Shown here: one piece after another, positions 18,989 to 28,600 of the stretch | How positions within the stretch are numbered: position 1 is the stretch's first letter | Layout of the letters: every line of letters begins with the position of its first letter | Origin: JAKAGZ01 sp963772675 | GTDB lineage: Bacteria; Bacteroidota; Ignavibacteria; Ignavibacteriales; Ignavibacteriaceae | Length of the DNA: 64,000 nucleotides | Direction of reading: 5' to 3' | NCBI GenBank assembly: GCA_963772675.1 | Contig: CAVYYF010000005.1 | Span: forward strand, 682,001-746,000 | The notes under the pieces: model-generated | Databases searched by the model: none | Told to the model about the DNA's origin: nothing | The model's input: only the letters and a program-made list of their open reading frames with translations | Program-made: the position numbers and the translations under genes

Positions 18989-19312
18989 ATGAAAGCGTGG
19001 CTTATTTTATTCATAGCCGGAATATTTGAAACTGCCTGGGCAATTGGGATGAAATATTCCAATGGGTTCACAAAATTATGGCCTAGTGTTTTTACAATCA
19101 TTTGTATTTTAATTAGTATGGGTTTGTTATCTCTTTCGCTTAAGTGGCTGCCCGTTGGCACTGCTTACGCTGTTTGGACAGGGATCGGTGCAGTTGGTAC
19201 AGCTATTCTTGGAATCATTCTATTTGATGAGTCAAAAGAATTTATTCGATTATTTTTTATTTTTCTAATAATCGTTGGCCTGATAGGACTAAAAGTATAT
19301 TCGACAAATTAA
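18989..19312 (+). CDS. SMR family multidrug/guanidinium transporter (SugE/EmrE type)
   Basis: The 107-residue protein has four membrane helices, AWLILFIAGIFETAWAIGMKYS with the central glutamate (Glu13) required for proton-coupled transport, and LPVGTAYAVWTGIGAVGTAILGI, a typical SMR signature. The W-A-I-G-M-KYS-GF pattern is closer to the SugE/Gdx guanidinium exporters than to EmrE, so guanidinium export is possible. It is a full-length member. It lies 65 bases after uvrA and 56 bases before tag. Confidence 0.88.
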   Translation: MKAWLILFIAGIFETAWAIGMKYSNGFTKLWPSVFTIICILISMGLLSLSLKWLPVGTAYAVWTGIGAVGTAILGIILFDESKEFIRLFFIFLIIVGLIGLKVYSTN

Positions 19313-19324
19313 CTCTTAAAAATT

Positions 19325-19340
19325 CCCCTTCTGGGAGGGG
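19325..19340. repeat. Small CCCCT/AGGGG hairpin between SMR gene and tag
   Basis: CCCCT-TCTGGG-AGGGG follows the SMR stop by 12 bases. It is short, ends in CAAAAA rather than a T-run, and resembles small dispersed intergenic hairpins elsewhere in the window; a terminator role is unproven. Confidence 0.4.
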
Positions 19341-19368
19341 CAAAAACATTATTTAATAAAATAAAATT

Positions 19369-19929
19369 ATGGAAAATATTCGTTGCGGATGGTCAACGAG
19401 CGACCCGATTTATATAAAATATCACGATGAGGAATGGGGCGTCCCCTGTCATAATGATAAAAAGCTTTTTGAAATGTTGATACTTGAAGGGTTTCAGGCA
19501 GGATTAAGCTGGATAACTATTTTAAAGAAGAGAAAGAATTTTAGAAAAGCATTTGATAATTTTGACCCTAAGAAAGTTGTAAAATATGATAAGAAAAAAG
19601 TTAATCAATTAATGAAAAATGAAGGGATTATTAGAAACAGCCTGAAGATAAATGCCACAAAAATTAATGCAAAATGTTTTTTAGATGTTCAAAAAGAATT
19701 CGGGAGTTTTGACAAATATATCTGGCAGTTTGTAGGCGGGAAGCCCAAAGTAAATAAATTTAGAAGTTTAAAACAAATTCCTGCTAAAACTAAAGAAAGC
19801 GACGCAATGAGCAAAGATTTGAAAGCCCGCGGATTTAAGTTTGTTGGTTCGACAATCAGTTATGCATTTATGCAGGCTACAGGTATGGTGAACGATCATA
19901 TAGTGAAATGTTTCAGACATGGTAGATAA
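19369..19929 (+). CDS. tag: DNA-3-methyladenine glycosylase I
   Basis: The 186-residue protein has the Tag pattern: RCGWSTSDPIYIKYHDEEWGVPCHNDKKLFEMLILEGFQAGLSW, the zinc-type Cys and His ligands near the N-terminus, and a later CFRH terminal. It removes 3-methyladenine from alkylated DNA in base excision repair. It is full length. Together with uvrA upstream this is a small DNA repair group, though separate promoters are likely. Confidence 0.93.
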   Translation: MENIRCGWSTSDPIYIKYHDEEWGVPCHNDKKLFEMLILEGFQAGLSWITILKKRKNFRKAFDNFDPKKVVKYDKKKVNQLMKNEGIIRNSLKINATKINAKCFLDVQKEFGSFDKYIWQFVGGKPKVNKFRSLKQIPAKTKESDAMSKDLKARGFKFVGSTISYAFMQATGMVNDHIVKCFRHGR

Positions 19930-19988
19930 GAATTGGATTGTCAATAAATAAATATGATTTTAAATTAGGAGTTAAAAAAGGGTGAATT

Positions 19989-20204
19989 ATGATAAGCAAA
20001 GAATTACTCGACATACTTTGCTGCCCGGAAACAAAAGCTGATCTTGTGCTTGATGGTGAAACACTCGTTTCTACTGATAAAGACACCCGTCGCAGGTACA
20101 GAATTGAAGATGATATCCCGATTATGTTGATAGATGAATCGGAACAGCTTTCAATGGAAGAGTGGAAGGCAATTATGAAGAAACACGGAAAGGATGCGGA
20201 ATAA
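19989..20204 (+). CDS. Trm112 family protein
   Basis: The 71-residue protein starts MISKELLDILCCPETKADLVLDGETL and continues RRYRIEDDIPIMLIDESEQLS, a Trm112-like (UPF0434) zinc-ribbon-derived fold. Only one CxxP pair remains here, so it may not bind zinc. In bacteria the family often stabilises or accompanies methyltransferases. Here the next gene, 7 bases downstream, is a membrane methyltransferase, but direct partnership is inferred. The ATG has a plausible Shine-Dalgarno (GGGTGAATT). Confidence 0.85.
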   Translation: MISKELLDILCCPETKADLVLDGETLVSTDKDTRRRYRIEDDIPIMLIDESEQLSMEEWKAIMKKHGKDAE

Positions 20205-20210
20205 AATAAT

Positions 20211-20789
20211 ATGGATCCAATTAATATAATTGCGGGCTTAAACCTGATTGCGACTTTTGGTGCTAATCTTACAGGAGCAAAAAAAGGCTTAAAGTCAACT
20301 GTTACTGTTGCGAAGGAAAAACCTGCGTCGTTTCTTCAGAAAGTTCCGTTGGTTATGTCTGTTTTGACCTTAATATTTTTTATTCTTGCGATTTTCCAGG
20401 TTGGGACTTTTTCCTATAAACCCGAATATCAAAACTTAAGAACTATTGGTCTGATAATTTATTTGGTCTTTTCGTGGATACAAATTTTAGCATTTAAAAC
20501 ATTAGGAGATAATTATTCGCAGGAAGTTTTAATTTACAGACATCATAAATTGGTAACAAAGGGTCCGTTCAGATTCATAAGGCATCCTCAATATGTATCA
20601 CAGATTTTGATGGATCTGGGTGCAGGGTTTGCAACATTAAGCTTTCTTGTAACGCCATTAGCCATAATTGAAATACCTATTTTAATTATGCGGGCCTTGC
20701 TGGAAGAAAAACTTTTGAATAAAAACTTTAAGGAAGAATTTTTAAATTATAAATCAAAAAGCGGTTTTATGCTGCCGTTTATTGGCTGA
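20211..20789 (+). CDS. Isoprenylcysteine carboxyl methyltransferase-like membrane methyltransferase
   Basis: The 192-residue protein has four to five hydrophobic stretches and the ICMT-like motif VTKGPFRFIRHPQYVSQILMDLG, followed by EEKLLNKNF-EEFLNYK. These are the parts that bind S-adenosylmethionine in the ICMT and phospholipid methyltransferase families. The bacterial substrate is unknown. It begins 7 bases after the Trm112-like gene and ends 13 bases before an amidase gene, so it is probably in a short operon. Confidence 0.8.
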   Translation: MDPINIIAGLNLIATFGANLTGAKKGLKSTVTVAKEKPASFLQKVPLVMSVLTLIFFILAIFQVGTFSYKPEYQNLRTIGLIIYLVFSWIQILAFKTLGDNYSQEVLIYRHHKLVTKGPFRFIRHPQYVSQILMDLGAGFATLSFLVTPLAIIEIPILIMRALLEEKLLNKNFKEEFLNYKSKSGFMLPFIG

Positions 20790-20801
20790 AAGATTACTGT
20801 A

Positions 20802-22343
20802 ATGAAAATTAAATTTTTAATCTCATTTTTATTGATTCTTACCATTCAGGGTTTTGCACAGAAATCTTCTCTTGAATTGATAGATGGGGCAAAAAGTTAT
20901 AAGATACTTACTTATGTAAGATATGGTACTGTTTATATTTCGTTGGATTCATTTGCCAAAGCCCTCTCCCTAAATTCTTACTATAATTCAACTGCTCAAA
21001 AAACCGAATTAAAATTTAAAGATTACAATCTAAAATTTACAGCTGAAAATCCTTTTATTGTTTTAACATCAGACCTTGATAATAAAACGAACGTATACCA
21101 ACTCCCGACATCTACCTATTTGATTAATGGGCAAATATTTGTTCCCGTGATATATTGCATAAAACCAATGCAGATTGCTTTGGGCAAGAACATGATATTT
21201 GATAATCATAATCATCTTGTTTTAACAACACAACCGACCACGACCGAAACCGGGGAATCCGATGATAATAGTCCTGGGTCCTATAATATTTCCGGGATCG
21301 ATATAAATGAAAAAGCTAATGGTACATTGTTGCGGATTAAATCGGATAAATCAATACCGAGCTATACAAGTGATTTTAAAGACAGTGTGTTAACAATTGT
21401 ATTCAGAGATGTAAATGCAGATGTTCCAAAAATATTAGAACATAGTCCCGGCGGATTGATTGAGAAAATAAATGTTAAGAATATTGGAAGTGATACGGAG
21501 TTTCAATTTACCCTTAAGAAGGAGTATACAACAAGCGAAGTACTGAATGCAGATAAATCAAACGATATATTAATTACTCTGCACAACAATGTTTTTGATA
21601 AAACTGGAATAGTTGAAAAAAATAAAGCAAAATGGGATTTTGATGTAATTGTGATTGATGCAGGTCATGGAGGGATTGATCCGGGTACGATTGGGGTTGG
21701 AGGGATAAAGGAGAAAAATATTACGCTAGGTATCGCTTTAAAGCTTGGTAAACTTATCGAAAAAAAAATAAAGGGCGTAAAAGTAGTATATACCAGGAAG
21801 AAAGATGTTGCTGTTGATCTTTATGAACGTGGTAAAATTGCAAATCAGGCAGGTGGAAAATTATTCATTTCGATTCATTGTAACTCGATGCCAAGAAAGC
21901 CAAGTGATATCGAAGGGTTTGAAGTTTATTTGTTACGACCCGGAAGAACCAAGGAAGCAATAGATATCGCCGAAAGAGAAAATAGTGTAATCCAACTTGA
22001 AGATAACCCTGCCCGTTACCAAAAACTTACCGATGAAAATTTTATTCTTGTTAGCATGGCGCAATCTGCTTATATGAAATATTCTGAGGAGTTTTCTGAT
22101 ATCCTGAATAAACAAATGGGTGCGGAATTAAACATAGATTCGAGGGGTGTGAAGCAGGCTGGATTTTACGTTCTCGTGGGCGCATCTATGCCAAGTGTGT
22201 TAATTGAAACAGGGTATTTATCAAACTATCACGATGCTGCAATTCTGAAAAGTCAGAAAGGGCAGGAAGCCATAGCAAAAGCGATCTATGAATCAGTGAA
22301 AAGCTTTAAAGCCCAATACGAAAAGAGTCTGAATGCAGGGTAA
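20802..22343 (+). CDS. N-acetylmuramoyl-L-alanine amidase (Amidase_3)
   Basis: The 513-residue protein has an N-terminal signal peptide (LISFLLILTIQGFAQ), a copper-amine-oxidase-N/AMIN-like region and a C-terminal amidase domain starting near residue 280. Zinc ligands are visible in VIDAGHGGIDPG (His), GIKEKNITLG (Glu) and LFISIHCN (His), with the catalytic Glu in SVLIETGYLSN. It cuts the amide bond of the peptidoglycan stem peptide in the periplasm, usually during cell separation. The start at 20802 is preceded by a weak ribosome site. It lies 13 bases after the methyltransferase gene. Confidence 0.9.
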   Translation: MKIKFLISFLLILTIQGFAQKSSLELIDGAKSYKILTYVRYGTVYISLDSFAKALSLNSYYNSTAQKTELKFKDYNLKFTAENPFIVLTSDLDNKTNVYQLPTSTYLINGQIFVPVIYCIKPMQIALGKNMIFDNHNHLVLTTQPTTTETGESDDNSPGSYNISGIDINEKANGTLLRIKSDKSIPSYTSDFKDSVLTIVFRDVNADVPKILEHSPGGLIEKINVKNIGSDTEFQFTLKKEYTTSEVLNADKSNDILITLHNNVFDKTGIVEKNKAKWDFDVIVIDAGHGGIDPGTIGVGGIKEKNITLGIALKLGKLIEKKIKGVKVVYTRKKDVAVDLYERGKIANQAGGKLFISIHCNSMPRKPSDIEGFEVYLLRPGRTKEAIDIAERENSVIQLEDNPARYQKLTDENFILVSMAQSAYMKYSEEFSDILNKQMGAELNIDSRGVKQAGFYVLVGASMPSVLIETGYLSNYHDAAILKSQKGQEAIAKAIYESVKSFKAQYEKSLNAG

Positions 22344-22438
22344 GCAATTTCGTCTAAAGATTTCAAATTCCGTTCTTCCTTAAATCAGTCCTTCCTTCCA
22401 TATTTTATTTTGCCCTGAAAAATTAATTACTAGTTTGC

Positions 22439-22469
22439 TTGACAAGAGAGCAAGATTTATTTAGTTTTG
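22439..22469 (+). promoter_or_regulatory. Predicted Bacteroidota-type promoter of the TetR/RND efflux operon
   Basis: TTG at 22439-22441 and TAGTTTTG at 22462-22469 fit the Bacteroidota consensus (TTG, about 20 bases, then TAnnTTTG at -7). The -7 element ends where the first operator (22469) begins, so a bound repressor would block it. Inferred from sequence match only. Confidence 0.45.
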
Positions 22470-22496
22470 GAAACTAAATAAACGATATAGGTTTCC
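22469..22496. promoter_or_regulatory. Operator 1: GGAAAC-N16-GTTTCC
   Basis: Inverted arms GGAAAC and GTTTCC are separated by 16 bases that contain ATAAACG. The arm sequences, spacing and inner ATAAACG recur in operator 2 at 22552-22579. It sits just upstream of the TetR gene, the usual place for an autoregulatory TetR site. Confidence 0.65.
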
Positions 22497-22513
22497 ATAT
22501 TGTAAATATCTAT

Positions 22514-22540
22514 GAAATCGGCAATAATAGCCGATTTTTT
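22514..22540 (+). terminator. Hairpin with T-run between the two operators
   Basis: AAATCGGC and GCCGATTT pair around AATAATA and are followed directly by more Ts, the form of an intrinsic terminator. It lies 171 bases after the amidase stop and between the two operators. It may end transcripts from the amidase gene, or act on an early transcript from the promoter at 22439-22469. Confidence 0.55.
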
Positions 22541-22551
22541 AAAACCCGAAA

Positions 22552-22579
22552 GGAAACCATATAAACGGAATAAGTTTCC
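22552..22579. promoter_or_regulatory. Operator 2: GGAAAC-N16-GTTTCC
   Basis: Same arms and same 16-base spacing as operator 1, including the inner ATAAACG. It ends 29 bases before the GTG start of tetR. Two exact-spacing copies are hard to explain by chance, so a dimeric regulator, probably the TetR encoded next to it, is expected to bind both. Confidence 0.65.
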
Positions 22580-22608
22580 AAATACTAATTACAGAAAGGA
22601 AAAACAAA

Positions 22609-23250
22609 GTGGAAGATATTGAAACAAAAGAACGGATATTAAAAAAAGCAGAAGAGATATTTTTTCAGTTTGGCTATACAAGAGTCAGAATGGATGAAAT
22701 TGCTGAAGCGTTGGGAATTAGCAAAAAGACACTTTACAAGTTTTTTGAAAGCAAAGAAAATCTTTTGAGAGAAGTTATTGAGAAAATAAAAGTGAACATC
22801 AAAACTAATTGTGACATTATTTGCAATAATAGTGAGATGGAATTTATTCAGAAACTTAAAACCCTGATGAATTATATAGCCAAAACATCTTCAAAATTAA
22901 GAGGCCCGCTGCCTGAAGATATTCAAAAGAATAACCCTGATATATGGAGGGGAATTAATGAGTACAGGAAAAAAGAATCATTAGGGAAATTTGCAGGATT
23001 AATAAATGAAGGAGTTGAAACCGGAGCCTTTAGAAAAGATATAGATCAACAGGTAATTGTGCTTACTTATGTGAACGCAGTTTCAACAATGATAAACCCT
23101 GAAATACTTTCGCAGTTACCATATACGGGTGATCAGGTTTTTGAAATGTTAATAAAAATAATTTTTGAAGGTATCCTTACGGATGAAGGAAGAGAAAAAT
23201 ATCTTTCATCTCATAACATCGCGAATAACGAAAAAGGAGTAAAGATATAA
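22609..23250 (+). CDS. TetR/AcrR family regulator of the adjacent RND efflux operon
   Basis: The 213-residue protein starts at GTG 22609, eleven bases after AGAAAGGAAA. Its N-terminal helix-turn-helix is ILKKAEEIFFQFGYTRVRMDEIAEALGISKKTLYKFFESKENLL, typical of TetR. The C-terminal ligand domain is unassigned. It overlaps the outer membrane factor gene by one base and so leads the operon TetR-TolC-MFP-RND. It probably represses itself and the pump through operators 22469-22496 and 22552-22579. Confidence 0.9.
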   Translation: MEDIETKERILKKAEEIFFQFGYTRVRMDEIAEALGISKKTLYKFFESKENLLREVIEKIKVNIKTNCDIICNNSEMEFIQKLKTLMNYIAKTSSKLRGPLPEDIQKNNPDIWRGINEYRKKESLGKFAGLINEGVETGAFRKDIDQQVIVLTYVNAVSTMINPEILSQLPYTGDQVFEMLIKIIFEGILTDEGREKYLSSHNIANNEKGVKI

Positions 23251-24572
23251 TGAAGTATAGAATGTTCAAATTGATTGCTGTTATTGTATTCGGAATAATG
23301 CTTCCAACGAAAGTATTTCCACAGGAAATGAAAAGACTCACTGTAGATGAAAGTATTAAAATTGGATTAGCAAATAGTAATGTGCTGCATAGTTCTAAAA
23401 TGAATTTGCAATATACAGAAGCAAAATGGAGCGAGGTCAATACTTTTCGCTTACCGAGTCTTTCATTTAACGCATCCTATACAAGGTTAAGCGAAGTTGA
23501 TCCATTTGTAGTTAATACGCAGATTGGCAAGTTTAGTATTTCGCCAGCAATATTTAATAATTACAATATGAAGTTGACGCTTCAGCAGCCCATCTTTACA
23601 GGATTTAAGCTGGAAAGTAATTCTGCAATGGCAAGGCTAAACTATCTTGCAACCGAACAACAGTACAATGCTGATGAGAATGACCTGGTTTTTAATATTA
23701 AAAATGCATACTGGGCTTTGTTTAAAGCTAATCAAATTAAAACAGTGACTGAAGAGAATGTTACACAGGTTGAAGCACATTTAACAGATGTTCAGAATTT
23801 ATTCAAACAGGGATTGGCAACTAAAAATGATGTATTAAAAGTTCAGGTTCAACTTGGAGAAGTTCAGCTTGGATTAATTGATGCAAAGAATGCTGTTAAG
23901 CTGGCAAATCTAAATTTGGACAATGTGCTGGGAATTTCTCTTTCAACGCAAATAGAAACTATTGATTCCGTTGATGCGCATTTAGGTAACTCTTATGAAA
24001 TAGGCTTACTCGTAGAGCAGGCTTATGATAAAAGACCAGAATTGAAGTCTATGAATTACAGAGTTCAGGCCAGCGAGAAAGGTATAACAGCAGCAAAATC
24101 GGATTGGTTTCCACAGATTTATCTGGTAGGTGATTACAATTATGCACGTCCGAATCCGCGAATTCTTCCTACTCAAGATAAGTTTAACGGTACATGGGAT
24201 GTGAGCATTTCTATGTCTCTTAATTTATGGAATTGGGGAGCAACTATCGATAAAACAGATCAGGCTAAAGCCCAGTTTGAACAAGCTAAAGACTCATTTA
24301 AAATAATCAAGGACAGGGTAACACTTGAGGTAACACAAAATTTCTTAAACGTTCAAAAATCAAAAGAAAAAATGACTGTCGCGGAACAGAGTGTGAGTCA
24401 GGCAGAAGAAAATTACAGGATAACTGACGAAAAATTTAAAAACGGTTTGGCGCTTAATTCAGATTTACTTGATGCGGAAGTCGCCTTATTACGGGCAAAG
24501 ACAAATTATATTCAATCGATAGTAGATTATGAATTAGCGCAGGCGCAACTTAAAAAATCAATTGGCGAATAA
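23250..24572 (+). CDS. TolC-family outer membrane efflux protein
   Basis: The 440-residue protein has a signal peptide (IAVIVFGIMLPTKVFPQ) and two outer-membrane-efflux repeats (about 30-230 and 250-435) rich in coiled-coil, with ...YDKRPELKSM and DLLDAEVALLRAKTNYIQ motifs of TolC. It forms the outer membrane channel for the pump encoded downstream. It follows tetR with a one-base overlap and precedes the adaptor by 20 bases. Its length is usual for the family. Confidence 0.92.
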   Translation: MKYRMFKLIAVIVFGIMLPTKVFPQEMKRLTVDESIKIGLANSNVLHSSKMNLQYTEAKWSEVNTFRLPSLSFNASYTRLSEVDPFVVNTQIGKFSISPAIFNNYNMKLTLQQPIFTGFKLESNSAMARLNYLATEQQYNADENDLVFNIKNAYWALFKANQIKTVTEENVTQVEAHLTDVQNLFKQGLATKNDVLKVQVQLGEVQLGLIDAKNAVKLANLNLDNVLGISLSTQIETIDSVDAHLGNSYEIGLLVEQAYDKRPELKSMNYRVQASEKGITAAKSDWFPQIYLVGDYNYARPNPRILPTQDKFNGTWDVSISMSLNLWNWGATIDKTDQAKAQFEQAKDSFKIIKDRVTLEVTQNFLNVQKSKEKMTVAEQSVSQAEENYRITDEKFKNGLALNSDLLDAEVALLRAKTNYIQSIVDYELAQAQLKKSIGE

Positions 24573-24592
24573 GCTAAAGAGGTGATTAAAAA

Positions 24593-25642
24593 GTGAAAAA
24601 GACAAAATATATTTCAATAACAGTGGTAGTTTTTGCTGTAATCGTAGCCATTTTGTTTTACAATAAAGCCAAAATGAAAGCTGATACAGCTAACTTAAAA
24701 TTTGATTCCTATCCAGTAACTGTTGCAAAGGTGGAAAAGAAACAGATAAGCAGGGATCTGGAACTTGTTGGCAATATTGAAGCAAACAATGACGTGCAGA
24801 TAGTTGCTGAGGCACAGGGCCGGGTCGTTAAAGTAAGTGCACGGGTTGGAGATTATAAACCCGCCGGGTCAGTGCTAATTGAAATTGACGGAGAATTAAA
24901 ACTTGCAGCAATGAAAGCCTCTGAAGTTAACTATGAAAAATCAAAGAAAGATTACGAAAGATTTCAGGCTTTGTCTAAAGGGAATTCGGTAACCGACTCA
25001 CAGCTCGAAGCAGCAAAACTGGCTTATCGGTCTGCTGAATCTCAATACATTATTGCGAAACGCCAATATGAAGACACAAAGGTAACTACGCCAATTTCCG
25101 GAGTAGTAACATCAAGATTGGTTGAGGTTGGTGATTACGTAAAAATGAATAGTCCGGTTGCTAATGTAGTGGATATATCAAAACTAAAAGTTAATGTTAA
25201 TGTTTCGGAGAGTGACGTTTTCAGAATGAAGGTAGGCGATCAGGTTGAAGTTACTACAGAAGTTTATCCCGGCGTTGTGTTTACAGGAAAGATAGCAACG
25301 ATAAGCGATAAAGGAGACGAAGCGCATACTTATCCTGTTGAAGTTGATCTTATGAATTCAAAACAGCATCCGCTCAAAGCCGGAATGTTTGGGAAAGTGA
25401 ATTTTGTTTCTTCAACAAAGGGAGAATCATTACTCATTCCAAGGGAAGCTTTGATAGGCAGTATACAAGACCCGAAAGTTTTTGTCGTTGACAACAGCAC
25501 TGCAAAATTGGTAAGCCTTACAATCGGCAATACGTATGATAATTACCTTCAAGTTCTCAGAGGCCTGAAAGAGGGGCAAACTATCGTTGTGAACGGACAA
25601 AACAACCTGGAAGATAACAGCAGGGTTACAGTTATTAAATAA
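24593..25642 (+). CDS. RND efflux periplasmic adaptor (HlyD/AcrA family)
   Basis: The 349-residue protein starts at GTG 24593 and has an N-terminal membrane segment (ISITVVVFAVIVAILFY), two lipoyl half-motifs (NNDVQIVAEAQGRVVKVSARVGD and TTPISGVVTSRLVEVGDYV), and an alpha-hairpin between them. It links the inner membrane RND protein to TolC. Operon position and typical length support this. The start is preceded by AAAGAGGTG. Confidence 0.93.
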   Translation: MKKTKYISITVVVFAVIVAILFYNKAKMKADTANLKFDSYPVTVAKVEKKQISRDLELVGNIEANNDVQIVAEAQGRVVKVSARVGDYKPAGSVLIEIDGELKLAAMKASEVNYEKSKKDYERFQALSKGNSVTDSQLEAAKLAYRSAESQYIIAKRQYEDTKVTTPISGVVTSRLVEVGDYVKMNSPVANVVDISKLKVNVNVSESDVFRMKVGDQVEVTTEVYPGVVFTGKIATISDKGDEAHTYPVEVDLMNSKQHPLKAGMFGKVNFVSSTKGESLLIPREALIGSIQDPKVFVVDNSTAKLVSLTIGNTYDNYLQVLRGLKEGQTIVVNGQNNLEDNSRVTVIK

Positions 25643-25699
25643 TGTTATTCGAAATAAGTATTCATTATAAAGACTAAATGAAATTTAAAGGAATTTAAA

Positions 25700-28600
25700 A
25701 TGACAATTACAGAGCTATCTATAAAAAGGCCAACATTGATTGTTGTGATCTTTTCAGTTCTCACCCTGGTGGGATTGTATAGCTACACACAGTTAAATTA
25801 TGAACTTCTTCCAAAGATAACTCCGCCGGTTATTACTGTTACCACGATTTATCCGGGAGCTTCTCCCAAAGAAGTAGAAACTTCTGTGACCAAGCCAATT
25901 GAAGATGCTATTTCCACATTGGATGAGATAGATAATGTAACTTCAACTTCTGCTGAAGGAGTTTCATTTGTTGTTATACAGTTTAACCAGGTTGCTGATG
26001 TAGATATACAATTACAAAATGCACAGAGAAAGGTGAACGAGATTGTATCAACTTTACCGACAGATGTTAAAACGCCGACACTTTCAAAATTTGCGCTTGA
26101 CGAACTTCCGGTAATAAGAATGGGCGCTACAAGCAATATGCCGTCCACAAAATTTTACCAGTTTATTAAGGACAGGATTCAGCCGAGACTTGCAAAGCTT
26201 CCCGGGGTTGGACAAATCACTCTTGTTGGTGGAGATGAACGTGAAATTAAGGTAAATCTTAGCAGTGAGAAATTAGAGGCTTATGGTTTATCCATATCAC
26301 AAGTAACGCAGATAATAAAAGCTTCGAATCTTGATTATCCGACTGGTAAAATCAAGAACGCTAAAGATCAGTTCATTGTTAGAATTGCAGGTAAATTTAA
26401 ATCTGTTGATGCTATAAGAAATCTTATCATTGGTAAGTCGAGGGACGGCGGTGATATCAGATTATCCGATGTGGCAGAAGTTGAAGATGGCCAAAAGGAT
26501 TACAGCACAATAAACAGAATAAACGGCGTTACATCTGTCGGTATAATTGTGCAGAAGCAAACTGATGCCAACTCTGTTGATGTAAGCAAACTTGTGCGAA
26601 GTGAAGTAGCTAAAATGCAGAATGATTATAAAGCAGAAAATGTGAAATTCGATATTGCACAAGACGGTTCACAGTTTACAATAGATGCTGCAAACGGCGT
26701 TAAGTTCGATCTTATGCTTGCAGTAATACTTGTTGCTATCGTGATGCTTCTCTTTCTGCATAGCGTAAGAAACTCTTTCATTGTAATGATGGCAATTCCA
26801 GCTTCTATGATTTCATCTTTTACTATGATGCTTGCTTTTGGTTTTACGCTTAACCTTATGACGTTGCTTGGACTTTCATTGATAGTCGGTATTCTTGTTG
26901 ATGACTCAATCGTTGTTCTTGAGAATATTCACCATCACCTTGAAAAAGGAGAGCCGAGAAAAGTTGCCGCGCTTAAAGGAAGAAACGAGATCGGGTTTGC
27001 GGCACTGGCTATAACCCTGGTTGACGTATCAGTGTTTGTTCCGCTTGCTTTAACAGGCGGACTGATAGGAAACATAATCAGAGAATATTCAATAGTTGTT
27101 GTAACTGCAACATTACTGAGCTTGTTTGTTTCTTTTACTCTTACACCGCTGCTCGCATCCAGAATAGGAAAGCTGGAGAAATTATCAAAAAGAACTATCA
27201 TAGGAAAGTTTTCCATCTGGTTTGAAAAGAAATTTAAGGAGCTTATACAGCGGTACCTGGTTCTCCTTAAATGGAGCCTGAATAACAGGTGGAAAGTTTT
27301 AACCGCTGTTTTTATTCTGTTCCTTGCATCGTTAACTCTCGCTCCCCTTGGATTTATCGGAGCTGAATTTATGACGCAAACAGATCGTGGTGAATTTGCA
27401 GTAATTCTTGAAATGCCTGCGGGTTCATCGATAGACAACACTAATTTTATGACACAAAAGGTGGAAAAGTATATTTACACTTTGCCTGAAGTGAAAAAAA
27501 CATTTATAACAGTTGGGGCTTCAACTGAAGGTCTTGTCGGACAAACTTCCAATAATTCATCAGAGATAGACGTAACACTGGTACCGAAAGAAGATAGGAA
27601 AAAATCTACAAATGCTGTTGGCGAAGAGATCAAAAGGTTTGTCAATATAGTTCCCGGAATTAAAGTGCGTGTTAATCCAATCGGAATTTTCGGAACGGCG
27701 AACCAGACTCCTATTCAGCTAATTGTTTCCGGATCGAACAGAGCGGATGTTGAAAAAGGTGCAAAGATTCTGGCAGACGTTACGAAAAAGATTCCGGGAA
27801 CTGCCGATGTCAGATTATCAACCGAAGAGGGAAAACCGGAAACAAGGATAGATATTGACAGAGGTAAACTGGCAACCTTCGGGTTGAATATTGCTGAGGT
27901 TGGCGCTGCATTAAGAATTGCATTAACGGGAGATGATGATTCAAAATTCAGAGACGGAGAGAATGATTATACCATATTAATTGCTCTGGATGATTTTGAT
28001 AAATCTCAGATTTCTGATATAAAGCACCTGACTTTCAAAAATCCACGCGGACAATTAATTGAACTTCAGCAGTTTGCAAATATTTATCAGACAAATGGCC
28101 CGACAAAATTACAGAGAAGAAACAGGATAGGGGCTGTTACAGTTTATTCACAGGTAATTGGCCGCCCTACTGGCAGTGTTGGCGCTGATATTAAAAAGCA
28201 GGTTGATAAAGGTATAATGCCTGCCGGAGTTGAGGTTTCCTATCAAGGCGATCTTAAGAATCAGGCAGATTCATTCGGAAGCCTTGGGCTTGCAATGATT
28301 GCAGCAATAATATTCGTTTACATGGTTATGGTAGCGTTGTACGATTCTTTTATTTATCCGTTTGTAGTTTTGTTCTCGATTCCTGTTGCAATGGTTGGAG
28401 CATTTTTGGCACTTGCGCTAACATTGAAGTCACTGAACATTTTTACAATACTCGGTATAATAATGCTGATAGGACTGGTTGGTAAGAATGCAATTCTGCT
28501 GGTTGACAGGGCGAACCAGATGAGAAAGGAGCATGGAGTAAGTGTTTTTGAAGCACTGATCGAAGCAGGTGAAAGCAGAATAAGGCCTATCGTAATGACA

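Noticed and set aside
26935..27441. Open frame of 168 codons opposite the RND permease gene
   Set aside because: It is antisense to conserved RND coding sequence and has no recognisable domain or ribosome site.
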